Shown here piece after piece: positions 27,113-40,158 of a DNA stretch of 64,000 bases (positions within the stretch are counted from its first letter, which is position 1; every line of letters starts with the position of its first letter). The notes below the pieces were generated by a model. It ran no database searches, was not told where the DNA came from, and saw nothing but the letters and a program-made list of their open reading frames with translations. Location of the stretch: NCBI GenBank assembly GCA_937873455.1, contig CALMYG010000027.1, positions 1 to 64,000 on the forward strand, written 5' to 3'. The DNA is from an uncultured Verrucomicrobiota bacterium. Its GTDB lineage: Bacteria; Verrucomicrobiota; Kiritimatiellia; CAIVKH01. Position numbers and translations under genes: made by a program.

Positions 27113-30100
27113 ATGACCCTTTTCGAACAATTCATTCGCCGCCCGGTGGCGACTACCATGTTGAACACCTCGCTGCTGGTGTTCGGAATTCTCGGCTTGA
27201 TGCAATTACCGGTACGGGAATTGCCGGATATTGACCCCCCCATCATCACGGTTTTAACCGTATTTCCTGGCGCTTCGGCGGAAGTGGTGGAAACCGAAGT
27301 CACCGAACGCCTCGAAGAGGCCATCAGCAGCGTGGAAGGCATCAAGCTGCTCACCAGCGAGAGCCGCGAGCAGGTCAGCAGCATTACCGTTGAATTCATC
27401 CAGAACCGGGACATCGACGTCGCGGCGCAGGATGTACGGGATCAAGTGGCGCGAATCCGCGGCAATCTGCCGGATGACATCGAAGAGCCCATCGTGGCCA
27501 AGCAGGATTCCAATGCCCGCCCTATCATGTGGGTGTCCTTCTTCAGTGACCGTTACGATACCCGCGAGTTGACCCGCATCGCCGACACCATGGTCAAAGA
27601 CCGACTGCAAACCGTCGAAGGCGTCAGCTCCGTAATCATTGGCGGCGAGAAACGGTTTGCCGTTCGCATCTGGATCGATCCCGGAAAAATGGCGGCCCGC
27701 GGCGTCACCGTGTTGGACGTGGAACGCGCGATCCGGGAACAAAACGTGGAATTGCCCAGCGGCCGGGTCGAAAACCGGCAACGGGAATTCACCATTCAAA
27801 CCCAAGGTCAATTCCCCACCGCCGACGCGTTTAACCGGCTCATCATCCGGCAAAACGGCGCCGATGTCGTTCGCCTGGAAGACATCGGGTATGCCCGTGA
27901 CGGCGTCGAAGATGAACGCTCAATTGCCCGCTTTAATTCCCAGCCTGCGGTTGGCCTGGGCATTGTGCGGCAATCAAAGGCCAACACCCTCGCCGTGGCC
28001 GCCGGCGTCAAAGCCCGGATGGACGAAATCGCCCCCGGACTTCCCGAGGGCATCCAGTACCGGTTTCCATACGATGAGTCGATCTTCGTCAGCCGGGCGG
28101 TTACCGAGGTGTGGCAAACCCTGGGCATCGCCTTCGTTCTGGTCGTGCTGACTATTTTTGTTTTTCTCCGGAATTTCCGGTCCACCCTCATTCCCGCCAT
28201 ATCGATTCCGCTTTCGATCATGTCGACCTTCGGCGTGTTGTATGTGATGGGTTTTTCCGTGAATATTTTCACGTTGCTGGCCCTGGTGCTCGCCATCGGC
28301 ATCGTGGTCGACGACACCATCGTGGTGCTGGAAAACATATACCGGCACCTGGAAGAAGGCATGGAGCCGTACGCGGCATCGGTTAAAGCGATGAAGGAAA
28401 TCGCCTTTGCCATCATCACGACCACGCTCTCGCTGGTGTCGGTGTTTCTTCCGCTCGCGTTTATCGGCGGGGTAACCGGCCGGCTGTTGCTCGAATTCGC
28501 CTTTGCCCTGGCCGGAGCGGTTATCATTTCCAGTATTGTCGCCTTGACGCTCTCGCCCATGGCCGGCGCGCGCGTACTGAAGCCGCTTCACCTGGTCCAG
28601 CACGGCCCCCTGTTCCTGTTCTTTGAGCGGGGCCTCAACGCCATGAACCGCCGCTACGAACGGATGCTCGGCTGGTCGTTGCGGCACCGGATCGCCATGA
28701 TCATGATTGCCCTGGCCTCGGTCGGGATTTCGCTCTACTTTTTCCACAACCTGGAGCGGGAATTTTTACCCGAGGAGGATAAAGGCCGTTTGTTGGTTTT
28801 CTCCATCTATCCCACCGGAAGTACGCCCGAATATTCCGACCGGATGATGCAGCAACAGGAGGCGATCTTGCGGGACACCCCGGGTGTGCAAACCTACTTT
28901 TCGGCGGTGGCGTTGCCGTTCAACGGTCCGGGAGACCCGACCTTTGGCTTTATGTTTATCCGGCTGGAGAGCGAGGGACGCCCGCACATTCGTGACATGG
29001 TGGGCGGACCCTTCGGGCTGGGTGCACGGCTGATAACGGAAGTTGAAGGCGCCATCGCGATTCCGATTATGCCCAAAGCGGTCGATATCGGCTTCTCACA
29101 GCCGTTCCAACTTGTTATTTCGCATCCCGACCTCCAGCGGCTGAACGACCAGGTGCAGGCCCTTCAAGGTGCGCTCTGGCAGGGAGGATTTCTCGGAAAC
29201 GTCCGTTCCACCTTTAATCTCGAGAAACCGGAGTTCCGGGTCGTCATTGATCGCGAGCGGGCGGGCGCCCTCCAGGTTTCGGTTCAGGAAATCGCCCGCA
29301 CCCTGCAACTCCTGTTCGGCGGCCAACAGGTCGGCGACTTCAAACAGGAAGGCAAACAATACGACGTGATTGTTCAACTCGAGCGGGACAAACGCCTGAC
29401 CCCCGGCGACCTCGAGGAGATTTATGTCCGTGGCGTCGATGGCGCATTGATCCAGTTGGCCAATGTGGTGCGCCTCGAGGAGGGCGCCGGCCCGAATGCG
29501 ATCGAACGTTTCCAACGCCAGCGTTCGGCCACCATCGAAGGAACACCCCTCGGCGTTCCGCTCGGCGCGGCGATGGAACGGACGGAGGCCATCCTCCGTG
29601 AAACGCTGCCGGAGGGCTTCACGTTTGACTGGAAAGGCGAGGGCCGCAACCTGCGTGAGTCTTCGGCGGACATTTACGGTTTTATGCTGCTGGCGATCCT
29701 CGTGGTGTACATGGTGCTGGCCGCCCAGTTCGAAAGTTTTATTCATCCATTCACGGTGCTGCTTGCGCTTCCCCTTGCCTTCCTGGGCGCGTTCGGATTG
29801 TTGTATGTGTTGAGCTGGGTCAATTTTGCCGGTCAGCAAATGTACGGATGGGCCAATTTCGCCCCGGACCCTCCGGCCATCGCGGGCATTTTGTCCTCCA
29901 TCATTCCTCGCATTTCATCGATGAACATGAACATCTTCAGCCAGGTCGGCCTGATTTTGCTGATCGGACTGGTGACCAAAAACTCGATTCTGCTGGTGGA
30001 ATTCGCGAATCAGCAAATGGCCAAGGGACTGGACAGCCGGGCCGCCATGATGCGCGCCGGAATCCTTCGCCTCCGCCCCATCCTCATGACCAGCCTGGCC

Positions 30101-30361
30101 ACCATTGCCGGCATCCTCCCCATCGCGATCGGCTTTGGCGATGCCGCGGAAAGCCGACGCCCCCTCGGCGTCGTGGCCGTCGGCGGCATGATCACCAGCA
30201 CCTTGTTGACCTTGTTCGTGATTCCGGTCATATACACCTTGTTTTCCGATCTTTCCCTGAAAATAACCGGACGTCCGGCCGGCATTCACAAAGGCAGCGT
30301 CCTGGATCAGGAACTTCAAGCCGACGACCCGGAAACGGTCAAGGAGGGTTCCCATGTTTAA
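27113..30361 (+). CDS. RND multidrug efflux permease (HAE1, AcrB-like)
   Basis: A 1,082-residue proton-driven RND transporter of the AcrB/MexB type with two 6-helix halves and two large periplasmic loops. The N-terminal IRRPVATTMLN sequence is typical. The proton-relay Asp pair is present in transmembrane helix 4 (AIGIVVDDTIVVLENIYRH), and the relay lysine in helix 10 (IGLVTKNSILLVEF). Between TM10 and TM11 the family signature LRPILMTSLATIAGILP is intact. It is flanked by its adaptor (8 bp upstream) and its TolC-type channel (8-bp overlap downstream), so the three proteins should form one tripartite exporter. A metal-specific (CzcA) function is less likely given the HAE1-type motifs. Confidence 0.93.
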   Translation: MTLFEQFIRRPVATTMLNTSLLVFGILGLMQLPVRELPDIDPPIITVLTVFPGASAEVVETEVTERLEEAISSVEGIKLLTSESREQVSSITVEFIQNRDIDVAAQDVRDQVARIRGNLPDDIEEPIVAKQDSNARPIMWVSFFSDRYDTRELTRIADTMVKDRLQTVEGVSSVIIGGEKRFAVRIWIDPGKMAARGVTVLDVERAIREQNVELPSGRVENRQREFTIQTQGQFPTADAFNRLIIRQNGADVVRLEDIGYARDGVEDERSIARFNSQPAVGLGIVRQSKANTLAVAAGVKARMDEIAPGLPEGIQYRFPYDESIFVSRAVTEVWQTLGIAFVLVVLTIFVFLRNFRSTLIPAISIPLSIMSTFGVLYVMGFSVNIFTLLALVLAIGIVVDDTIVVLENIYRHLEEGMEPYAASVKAMKEIAFAIITTTLSLVSVFLPLAFIGGVTGRLLLEFAFALAGAVIISSIVALTLSPMAGARVLKPLHLVQHGPLFLFFERGLNAMNRRYERMLGWSLRHRIAMIMIALASVGISLYFFHNLEREFLPEEDKGRLLVFSIYPTGSTPEYSDRMMQQQEAILRDTPGVQTYFSAVALPFNGPGDPTFGFMFIRLESEGRPHIRDMVGGPFGLGARLITEVEGAIAIPIMPKAVDIGFSQPFQLVISHPDLQRLNDQVQALQGALWQGGFLGNVRSTFNLEKPEFRVVIDRERAGALQVSVQEIARTLQLLFGGQQVGDFKQEGKQYDVIVQLERDKRLTPGDLEEIYVRGVDGALIQLANVVRLEEGAGPNAIERFQRQRSATIEGTPLGVPLGAAMERTEAILRETLPEGFTFDWKGEGRNLRESSADIYGFMLLAILVVYMVLAAQFESFIHPFTVLLALPLAFLGAFGLLYVLSWVNFAGQQMYGWANFAPDPPAIAGILSSIIPRISSMNMNIFSQVGLILLIGLVTKNSILLVEFANQQMAKGLDSRAAMMRAGILRLRPILMTSLATIAGILPIAIGFGDAAESRRPLGVVAVGGMITSTLLTLFVIPVIYTLFSDLSLKITGRPAGIHKGSVLDQELQADDPETVKEGSHV

Positions 30362-31688
30362 CCGCATCCTTCTTCCCTCGCTGATTGTCGGAATGGCCAT
30401 CGTAGCCTCGGCGCGTGAGGAAACGCCGCCCCTGCCGACGGCGTTGGATATTGCCGGCGCGGTTCGTCTCGCCCATACCCACAACCCGGCGCTGAACGAA
30501 TCCCGCGAGCGCCTGGTCGAGCAGGATGGCCTCCTGCTATCAACGGAAAGCTCCCGGAAACCCTTTATTGACGGCTTCGGATTGTATCAAGTGGAAGACG
30601 AAAACCGAATCGGGTCTTTTGGTGGCGGCGGCGACGCGGATGAAGCCTACTGGCGGGCGGGCGTGCAGCTCGTACAGCCGTTGTATTCCGGCGGCCTTCT
30701 AAACGCCACAGTTCGTTCCCGCCGTTTTCAAAGCCAGGCGCTGGAAGCATCCGTTGAAGAAATACGGCACCGGGTGATGACCCAAACGCACCGGTTGTTT
30801 TATGCCGCACTGTTGGCCCGGGAAGTTGTGGAGGTGCGCAAGGAGGCCATCGAACTTCTGGAAAAGCAGCTCGAGCTCGCCCGCAACCGTTTCGAAGCGG
30901 GCGCAGGCCCCCGTTTTGATGTGCTCCAAGCCGAGGTTCGTTTGGCCAATGCCCGGCCAACCTTGATCCGGGCGGTCAACCTTTACCGCATCGCTATTGA
31001 AGAACTGCGCACCATACTCGGTCTCCCCTATGCTCCGGGTCAGTCCCCCGCGGATATCCATTTGGCGGGAAGCCTCGAACGGGAAATGGCGTTTCCCGAT
31101 CTGGCCGAGGCATTAGCCGAAGCCCGCGAAAACCGACCCGACTTGGAAGCCCTGGCCCGGCAGCGTGATGCCGCCGAACAGGATATTCAACGCTCGCGGG
31201 CGCAGCGCGCTCCACGGATCAACTTCTTCGCCAATTACAGCATGGAAAATGATCGTTACAGCGAAACCTCCGAACGGCTCGACGGCTGGCAAGCCGGTGT
31301 CGAAGCCCGGCTAAGCCTTTGGGAAGGCGGACGCATCCGCGGGGAAACCGCTCAGGCCCAGTCCCGCTTTCAGCAGCTTCATTATCGCCAGGATGCGGCA
31401 CACCTCCGCGTCGAGTTGGAAGTCCGGCAAGCGTGGAGCCGGGCCGAAGAAGCCCGGGAAATCCTGGATGCTACCAACCTGGTCATCACGCAGGCGGAGG
31501 AAGCCCTGCGACTAGCCGAAAACCGTTATGCCGTGGGTTCGTTAACGCAACTGGACGTACTCACCTCCCAGTTGGAATTAACCCAGGCCCGCGTCGAGCA
31601 GCTCACCGCCCAACACGACTTCGCCATCGCAGTCATCGAACTGGAGGCGGCAATGGGGCGGCTTCCCGGTCAGCAGTGGATTGACTGA
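30354..31688 (+). CDS. TolC-family outer-membrane efflux channel
   Basis: A 444-residue outer-membrane factor. A signal peptide (cleavage near ASA at residue about 22) is followed by two homologous halves rich in long alpha-helical, coiled-coil-forming sequence (for example ARNRFEAGAGPRFDVLQAEVRLANA and the matching second-half AENRYAVGSLTQLDVLTSQLELTQA). These are the OEP repeats that build the periplasmic barrel. An AAGGAGG site lies about 6 bases before the ATG, inside the end of the pump gene, which it overlaps by 8 bp. It completes the tripartite exporter. Its TGA abuts the convergent alr stop with no spacer. Confidence 0.92.
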   Translation: MFNRILLPSLIVGMAIVASAREETPPLPTALDIAGAVRLAHTHNPALNESRERLVEQDGLLLSTESSRKPFIDGFGLYQVEDENRIGSFGGGGDADEAYWRAGVQLVQPLYSGGLLNATVRSRRFQSQALEASVEEIRHRVMTQTHRLFYAALLAREVVEVRKEAIELLEKQLELARNRFEAGAGPRFDVLQAEVRLANARPTLIRAVNLYRIAIEELRTILGLPYAPGQSPADIHLAGSLEREMAFPDLAEALAEARENRPDLEALARQRDAAEQDIQRSRAQRAPRINFFANYSMENDRYSETSERLDGWQAGVEARLSLWEGGRIRGETAQAQSRFQQLHYRQDAAHLRVELEVRQAWSRAEEAREILDATNLVITQAEEALRLAENRYAVGSLTQLDVLTSQLELTQARVEQLTAQHDFAIAVIELEAAMGRLPGQQWID

Positions 31689-32798
31689 TCAGCTCCGGTA
31701 TATCCGCTCCGCTCCAGGGTGGATGCTGGTCAGCATCTCGTAGGCGATTGTACGCGCCATGCGGGCCATTTCGTCGGCCCAAAATGCCTCGTGCCCCTCG
31801 CCGCCAATCAAGGTGACGTCATCGCCCGGGGCCACCCCGCTATCCAGTCCGACATCTAGGGTAATCCAATTCATACTCACCCGGCCGACTACCGGATAAC
31901 GCTTGCCATGAATCAGCGCAAATCCCCGGTTGCCGAGCAACCGGTTATAACCATCCGCATAACCGGCGGCAATGGTGGCGATACAGGTTTCCCGGGAAGT
32001 CGCATAGCTGCTGTAATATCCAATCGGAAACTTGGCTGGAACGCGTTTCACCATCATCACCCGGGTTTTCCATTGCAAAATGGGCTCGGTGGGCGCCCGC
32101 AACCCGGGATCTCGCGCACCATAGCCATAGAGAATGATCCCGGGACGCACCGCGTCGAAGTCCCAATCCGGAAAACACTCAAAGGCACGGCTACTCGACA
32201 CATGCCTCATGAGCGGCCCGTCATGGAATGAAGCAACGGCTTCGGTTATGGCCCGGAATCGATCCACCTGCTCCGGACCCAACGAGGGCCGGGCCACTTC
32301 CACAGAGGCAAAATGCGTGCAAATACCGGTCACGCGAAGCCCCGGCAAGCGCTTCAGGGATCGGAAATCATCGACTGCGCTGGCCCAAGGAACACCAAAG
32401 CGCCCCATCCCGGTATCCACCTTCACATGACAATCCAAGGTAATTCCGCGTTGACGGGCCGCGGAAGAAAGCGACTCGGCGTGCGGGATATCCACGATGA
32501 TCGGAATCAGTCGAAAGGTGAAAAGATCCTCCACGTCCCCGGGTGCGACCGCCCCCAGGATCACGATGTTGGCGTTTGGTGCAACATCACGGACGATCTT
32601 CGCCTCATCCAGATAGGCCACGGCAAACCAGGTAACGCCCTGCGTCGCGGCGTGGCGGGCGATTTCCCGCAACCCATGCCCGTAGGCATTGGCTTTGACG
32701 ACAAAAACCAGCTTGGTTTCCGGCTTCAGTGCCGAACGAATCCGGGCGATGTTGCCGGTCAAACGGTTCAGATCAATTTCCACCCAGGTGTTTTTCAT
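31689..32798 (-). CDS. alr: Alanine racemase
   Basis: A 369-residue PLP-dependent enzyme that converts L-alanine to D-alanine for peptidoglycan. The PLP-binding lysine is Lys35 (VVKANAYGHG), the opposite-face catalytic tyrosine is Tyr280 (AAGYADGYNR), and the C-terminal beta-barrel motif RVSMNWITLDVG is intact. Length is normal for the family. It is transcribed away from the rRNA operon end and converges on the TolC gene with directly abutting stop codons, so no separate terminator space exists between them. Confidence 0.95.
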   Translation of the reverse strand: MKNTWVEIDLNRLTGNIARIRSALKPETKLVFVVKANAYGHGLREIARHAATQGVTWFAVAYLDEAKIVRDVAPNANIVILGAVAPGDVEDLFTFRLIPIIVDIPHAESLSSAARQRGITLDCHVKVDTGMGRFGVPWASAVDDFRSLKRLPGLRVTGICTHFASVEVARPSLGPEQVDRFRAITEAVASFHDGPLMRHVSSSRAFECFPDWDFDAVRPGIILYGYGARDPGLRAPTEPILQWKTRVMMVKRVPAKFPIGYYSSYATSRETCIATIAAGYADGYNRLLGNRGFALIHGKRYPVVGRVSMNWITLDVGLDSGVAPGDDVTLIGGEGHEAFWADEMARMARTIAYEMLTSIHPGAERIYRS

Positions 32799-32894
32799 AA
32801 CATGTCGCGCAACGTTTCATAACGAACTTATCGGGTCCCGTCCATGGTTAAACCGAATCAGGCATCGGAGGGATGAACCGAAATTCTAAACGGG

Positions 32895-32935
32895 TAAAAA
32901 AAACCGCCCCGATACGCTTTCGCGATCGGGGCGGT
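32895..32935 (-). terminator. Rho-independent terminator of the rRNA operon
   Basis: A strong G+C stem, ACCGCCCCGAT with its complement (32903-32913 and 32925-32935), encloses an 11-base loop and is followed on the minus strand by a run of eight T (plus-strand A run at 32895-32902). It starts about 7 bp past the 5S gene. Confidence 0.9.
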
Positions 32936-32941
32936 AAAATA

Positions 32942-33057
32942 ATCCCGGCAACGTGCTACTCTCCCATGGCCAACACCATAGTACCATCGCCGCTGAGGAG
33001 CTTGACGGCCGTGTTCGGAAAGGGAACGGGTATTTCCTCCTCGCTATGGTCACCGGA
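32942..33057 (-). rRNA. rrf: 5S ribosomal RNA
   Basis: About 116 nt read leftward, beginning near TCCGGTGACCATAGCG and ending near GCACGTTGCCGGGA, which pair to form helix I. The conserved CCGAACACGGCCGTCAAGC and GGGAGAGTAG segments are present. It is the last gene of the rRNA operon and precedes a strong terminator. Ends are estimated from helix I pairing and may be off by one or two bases. Confidence 0.92.
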
Positions 33058-33166
33058 AAATCGGTTGGGCATCGACGGGAAGGAGTGCGCCAAGCAGCTC
33101 TTACCCGCCTAACCCGAAAAAGCAATTGCATACGTAGAATAAAACCGTAGAGATTCCGCCCCTGAC

Positions 33167-33193
33167 CGCCCGTGCGCGAAACGCGCACGGGCG
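33167..33193 (-). other. Perfect hairpin in the 23S-5S spacer
   Basis: Twelve perfectly paired bases (CGCCCGTGCGCG and its complement) close a 3-base loop between the 23S 3' end and 5S. Such stems usually serve rRNA processing. No T-run follows, so it is not called a terminator. Confidence 0.6.
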
Positions 33194-33208
33194 CCAGGCT
33201 TGGAAAAT

Positions 33209-36164
<2,956 letters not shown>

Positions 36165-36243
36165 AAATTGTTAAAATTGGTCGTTCTCTTAATCTCTATC
36201 ACTTTGCAGTGAAGTTATACTTGTTGTTACCCTACGTATGCAA

Positions 36244-36274
36244 TTTTCAAAGAACGACCCCGACGATGTCGGGG
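36244..36274 (-). promoter_or_regulatory. boxA-like antitermination site with adjacent hairpin, before 23S
   Basis: On the minus strand CGTTCTTTGAAAA (36256-36244) matches the boxA-type sequences that load the NusB/NusE complex on rRNA transcripts. A 7-bp hairpin (CCCCGAC/GTCGGGG, 36258-36274) lies immediately upstream, like a boxB. The same 13 bases recur in the 16S leader at 38574-38586. Confidence 0.6.
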
Positions 36275-36329
36275 AAATTGTTCACAATCATGTTGGACGG
36301 TTCACCGCGGCGCGGCGTTCACAATCCCT

Positions 36330-36347
36330 ATCCCGCCACGGCGGGAT
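36330..36347 (-). other. Hairpin abutting the 3' end of tRNA-Ile
   Basis: ATCCCGCC and its complement GGCGGGAT flank a 2-base loop, directly after the encoded CCA of tRNA-Ile in transcript order. Probably a processing signal in the 16S-23S spacer. Confidence 0.5.
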
Positions 36348-36424
36348 TGGTGGGCGTGCCTGGATTCGAACCAGGGACCTCGTCCTTATCAGGGACGCGC
36401 TCTAACCAACTGAGCTACACGCCC
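36348..36424 (-). tRNA. tRNA-Ile (anticodon GAT)
   Basis: A 77-nt cloverleaf: acceptor GGGCGTG/CACGCCC, D arm with GCTC/GAGC, anticodon arm CGTCC-CTGATAA-GGACG, T arm CCTGG-TTCGAAT-CCAGG, discriminator A and an encoded CCA. It is the second tRNA in the 16S-23S spacer. The anticodon GAT reads ATC and ATT isoleucine codons. Confidence 0.97.
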
Positions 36425-36493
36425 GGGATTAGGAATCCCGCGCTGAGCGGGTTGGTTGCTGCGGCCCGTCTTCGCCCATCGGGCTTCGCCGGG

Positions 36494-36518
36494 CACTTTT
36501 TCGCTTCGCGAAAAAGTG
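36494..36518 (-). other. Hairpin overlapping the 3' end of tRNA-Ala
   Basis: CACTTTTTCGC pairs perfectly with GCGAAAAAGTG across a 3-base loop. In transcript order it begins at the last two bases of tRNA-Ala. It probably helps RNase cleavage of the spacer; a terminator is unlikely inside an rRNA operon. Confidence 0.5.
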
Positions 36519-36589
36519 GAGGCAAGGGGGTTCGAACCCCTGACTTCCAGCTTGCAAAGCTGGCGCTCTCCCAACTGAGCTATGCCCCC
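36517..36589 (-). tRNA. tRNA-Ala (anticodon TGC)
   Basis: A 73-nt cloverleaf: acceptor GGGGGCA pairing with TGCCTCC, D arm, anticodon arm CCAGC-TTTGCAA-GCTGG, T arm AGGGG-TTCGAAC-CCCCT and discriminator A. CCA is not encoded, unlike in its neighbour tRNA-Ile, so it must be added by CCA-adding enzyme. It lies first after 16S in transcript order. Confidence 0.97.
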
Positions 36590-36861
36590 GTCGTGAAATC
36601 ACGTTGAGAGGAGGCTCGCCCGAGCCGTTTCATGATCGTATTCAGGAAAATCTTGCGCCATCGCTTCGTATCAGAACTGATGCGGTTTGTTGAGTACCGT
36701 CGTTATCCGGTGGAACGCATTGCTGCATTCCGGCATCCCGACACCGAAGTGCCGGGACGTTATCCTCTCCTTGAGATTATCGTATTTCGATTTGGAGTTT
36801 AGATTGTTGCCAATCCAAAAATCCAGAATCATCATTTGAAAATCCCTTGGATGCTCCTTAG

Positions 36862-38427
<1,566 letters not shown>

Positions 38428-38573
38428 GAAAGTTTTGAGCATCCCGAGGTATCGGGATTAACTTCTAGCTGGCCGGCTGATTAAGCCGGCCTGATTTATA
38501 AAACGAATAATTGACGTATACTCGCACAAACCACATCACTTCTGTCACGAAGCAATGATTGTGCAATATTTCC

Positions 38574-38586
38574 TTTTCAAAGAACG
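38574..38586 (-). promoter_or_regulatory. boxA-like antitermination site in the 16S leader
   Basis: CGTTCTTTGAAAA on the minus strand, identical over 13 bases to the site before 23S at 36244-36256. Its placement in the leader, about 100 nt after the predicted transcription start, fits rRNA antitermination. Confidence 0.6.
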
Positions 38587-38690
38587 GAAAGACAAACGTC
38601 TCAAATGCCGACGTTCCTGTCAATACATAACAAAAACTTTTTTAATCGGCTTTCGCTTACGGCCTGACGACCTGCAGCAAAGTGGGGCGT

Positions 38691-38742
38691 ACAATAGGAG
38701 GCCCCCCACCTGGTGTCAACACTGTTTTAAAAAATATTTTTT
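38691..38742 (-). promoter_or_regulatory. Candidate rRNA operon promoter with UP element
   Basis: On the minus strand a perfect TTGACA (-35, plus-strand 38714-38719) is separated by exactly 17 bases from TATTGT (-10, plus-strand 38691-38696, 4 of 6 to consensus). Directly upstream is an A/T tract (38722-38742) like an UP element. Transcription would begin near 38684, giving a leader of about 257 nt before 16S. Confidence 0.65.
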
Positions 38743-38937
38743 CCCGCGGCGCCAATTGGGCATAAACCCTTATTTTTCAAAGAAAAACGCCGGCAAAAAA
38801 AACCGACCCCACCGACAAAGAACCCGCCATTTTTCCCGGCATCACATAGTTTTCGTTGTTCAGGCAAGGGCCGGGTTGCTACCCTGTGATTTTCAAGGAT
38901 ATTCAACCGCACGAATCATGATAAATGGGCCATATTT

Positions 38938-39645
38938 ATGGAAAATACTGCAATAATCGTAGCGCTGGATGTTGCCACGCGATCGGAGTTGATGGACGCA
39001 TTCAAGCCCTTGCCCCCCGAAATTGCATGGTACAAAGTCGGGTTGGAATGCTTTGGTGCTGAGGGCCCCAATGCGCTGGAACCGCTAAAATCGGCCGGAA
39101 AACGGATATTTTTAGACCTCAAGCTTCACGACATTCCCCGCACCGTGGAAAAAGCGGTGGCGGCAATCAGCGCGCATGGCGTTGATTTACTCACGGTGCA
39201 TGCGTCCGGCGGTCCCGCAATGCTGAAGGCGGCGGCTGAAGCGGCTAAATCCCGGGCCGGTTCCCGCCCGTTACGCCTGTTGGCGGTAACGGTTTTAACC
39301 AGCCTGGATCAGGCGGATTTATCAGCGATCGGGGTCGACCGGAATCCCGCCGATCATGCGGTTGCCCTCGCGGAATTGGCGGTTTCCTGCGGTATCGATG
39401 GCGTGGTGTGTTCGGTGCATGAAGCTGCGCGTATTCGCCGCGCGGTGGGTCCGGAAGCGTTGATGGTCACACCGGGTATTCGCCTGCCCGGGGAAGCGGT
39501 GGGCGACCAAAAACGCATAGCGACCCCCCGTGAAGCGCACCAAGCCGGCGCTACACATATCGTCGTGGGCCGCCCTATCCTCGGCTCGCCGGATCCGGCG
39601 GCCGCCTACCAGGCCATCGTGCGCGACTTGAAGGGCGCCGCGTGA
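38938..39645 (+). CDS. pyrF: Orotidine-5'-phosphate decarboxylase
   Basis: A 235-residue TIM-barrel enzyme that converts OMP to UMP, the last step of de novo UMP synthesis. The catalytic lysine is Lys62 in DLKLHDIP (residues 60-67), with the partner Asp residues in the same motif. VTPGIRLPGEAVGDQKRI and VVGRPILGSPDP are the phosphate-binding loops. Length is typical for class I bacterial PyrF. It is divergent from the rRNA operon and far from the other pyrimidine genes in this window (pyrG, carA, carB). The ATG lacks a clear Shine-Dalgarno. Confidence 0.95.
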   Translation: MENTAIIVALDVATRSELMDAFKPLPPEIAWYKVGLECFGAEGPNALEPLKSAGKRIFLDLKLHDIPRTVEKAVAAISAHGVDLLTVHASGGPAMLKAAAEAAKSRAGSRPLRLLAVTVLTSLDQADLSAIGVDRNPADHAVALAELAVSCGIDGVVCSVHEAARIRRAVGPEALMVTPGIRLPGEAVGDQKRIATPREAHQAGATHIVVGRPILGSPDPAAAYQAIVRDLKGAA

Positions 39646-39735
39646 TGGTGTGCCGGACCGTGACGTCAGTTGGCGGGACGTCACTTGTGCGTTTGTAGCA
39701 CTCGCTTCAGTATGTCCCGAAATATACCACCCGGT

Positions 39736-40140
39736 TCACTCCGAGTTCGCGGGGCCATGCACGGATAAGGGAACGTGCATCACCAATTCTTCGCGATACC
39801 GCTTTCCGCCATCATAGAATTGCTGGAATTTCGTATCGATGAAATGCCGCTCCATGCGATTACGGGTGAAGTTGCAGTGGGCGAAAATTACAAACCATTT
39901 GTGAATGGCGGGAATCATGTCCGGAGGCACGTTTTCGCCGAGCAGATAAAAACCGCCAATGTGATCGAAATGTTTGATCGGCTTGCCCTGGGCATCACCG
40001 GCGGAGAACAAGGTGTCAAGCCGCCCGTTGACGCTCTTGGCCAACCAGATTTTGATCGGCTTGTCACCAATCAACTGATCGAGCTTTTTCTTGAAGTCTT
40101 CCTTGGTGAGCAGGTTCGGCGTTAATTTTTCCTTCGCCAT
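39736..40140 (-). CDS. Hypothetical protein, 134 residues
   Basis: I do not recognise this protein. It is basic and aromatic-rich, with no signal peptide, no membrane segment and no cysteine cluster. Notable stretches are IKIWLAKSVNGRLDTLFSAGDAQGKPIKHFDHIGGFY and FYDGGKRYREELVMHVP (shown only in part for orientation). A good GGAGGTG ribosome binding site lies just upstream of the ATG, and it starts 18 bp after the SnoaL-like gene, so expression as a pair is likely. It converges on pyrF. Confidence 0.65.
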   Translation of the reverse strand: MAKEKLTPNLLTKEDFKKKLDQLIGDKPIKIWLAKSVNGRLDTLFSAGDAQGKPIKHFDHIGGFYLLGENVPPDMIPAIHKWFVIFAHCNFTRNRMERHFIDTKFQQFYDGGKRYREELVMHVPLSVHGPANSE

Positions 40141-40158
40141 GGCGCACCTCCGTGACGG

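Larger units (their letters stand above)
38428..38937. other. A+T-rich region between the rRNA operon and pyrF (rRNA leader and promoters)
   Basis: These 510 bp separate the divergent rRNA operon and pyrF. Nearest 16S is a leader with two hairpins (38441-38458 and 38471-38491), probably RNase III substrates, and a boxA-like site. The rRNA promoter candidate lies at 38691-38742. The remaining 200 bp up to pyrF carry no gene and no promoter I can defend. Confidence 0.6.

Noticed and set aside
36389-36574. 61-codon minus-strand reading frame over the two spacer tRNAs
   Set aside because: It is the well-known false frame created by tRNA-Ala and tRNA-Ile genes (ends in VAQLVRARP). No ribosome binding site, and both tRNAs are certain.
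38595-38623. Second rRNA promoter built on the TTGACA at 38618-38623 (minus strand)
   Set aside because: The position 17 bases downstream reads GACGTT, and no acceptable -10 lies at 16-18 bases.
39660-39684. GTGACGTC/GACGTCAC dyad after pyrF as a terminator
   Set aside because: The stem is present, but no T-run follows on either strand, so it is not listed as a terminator.
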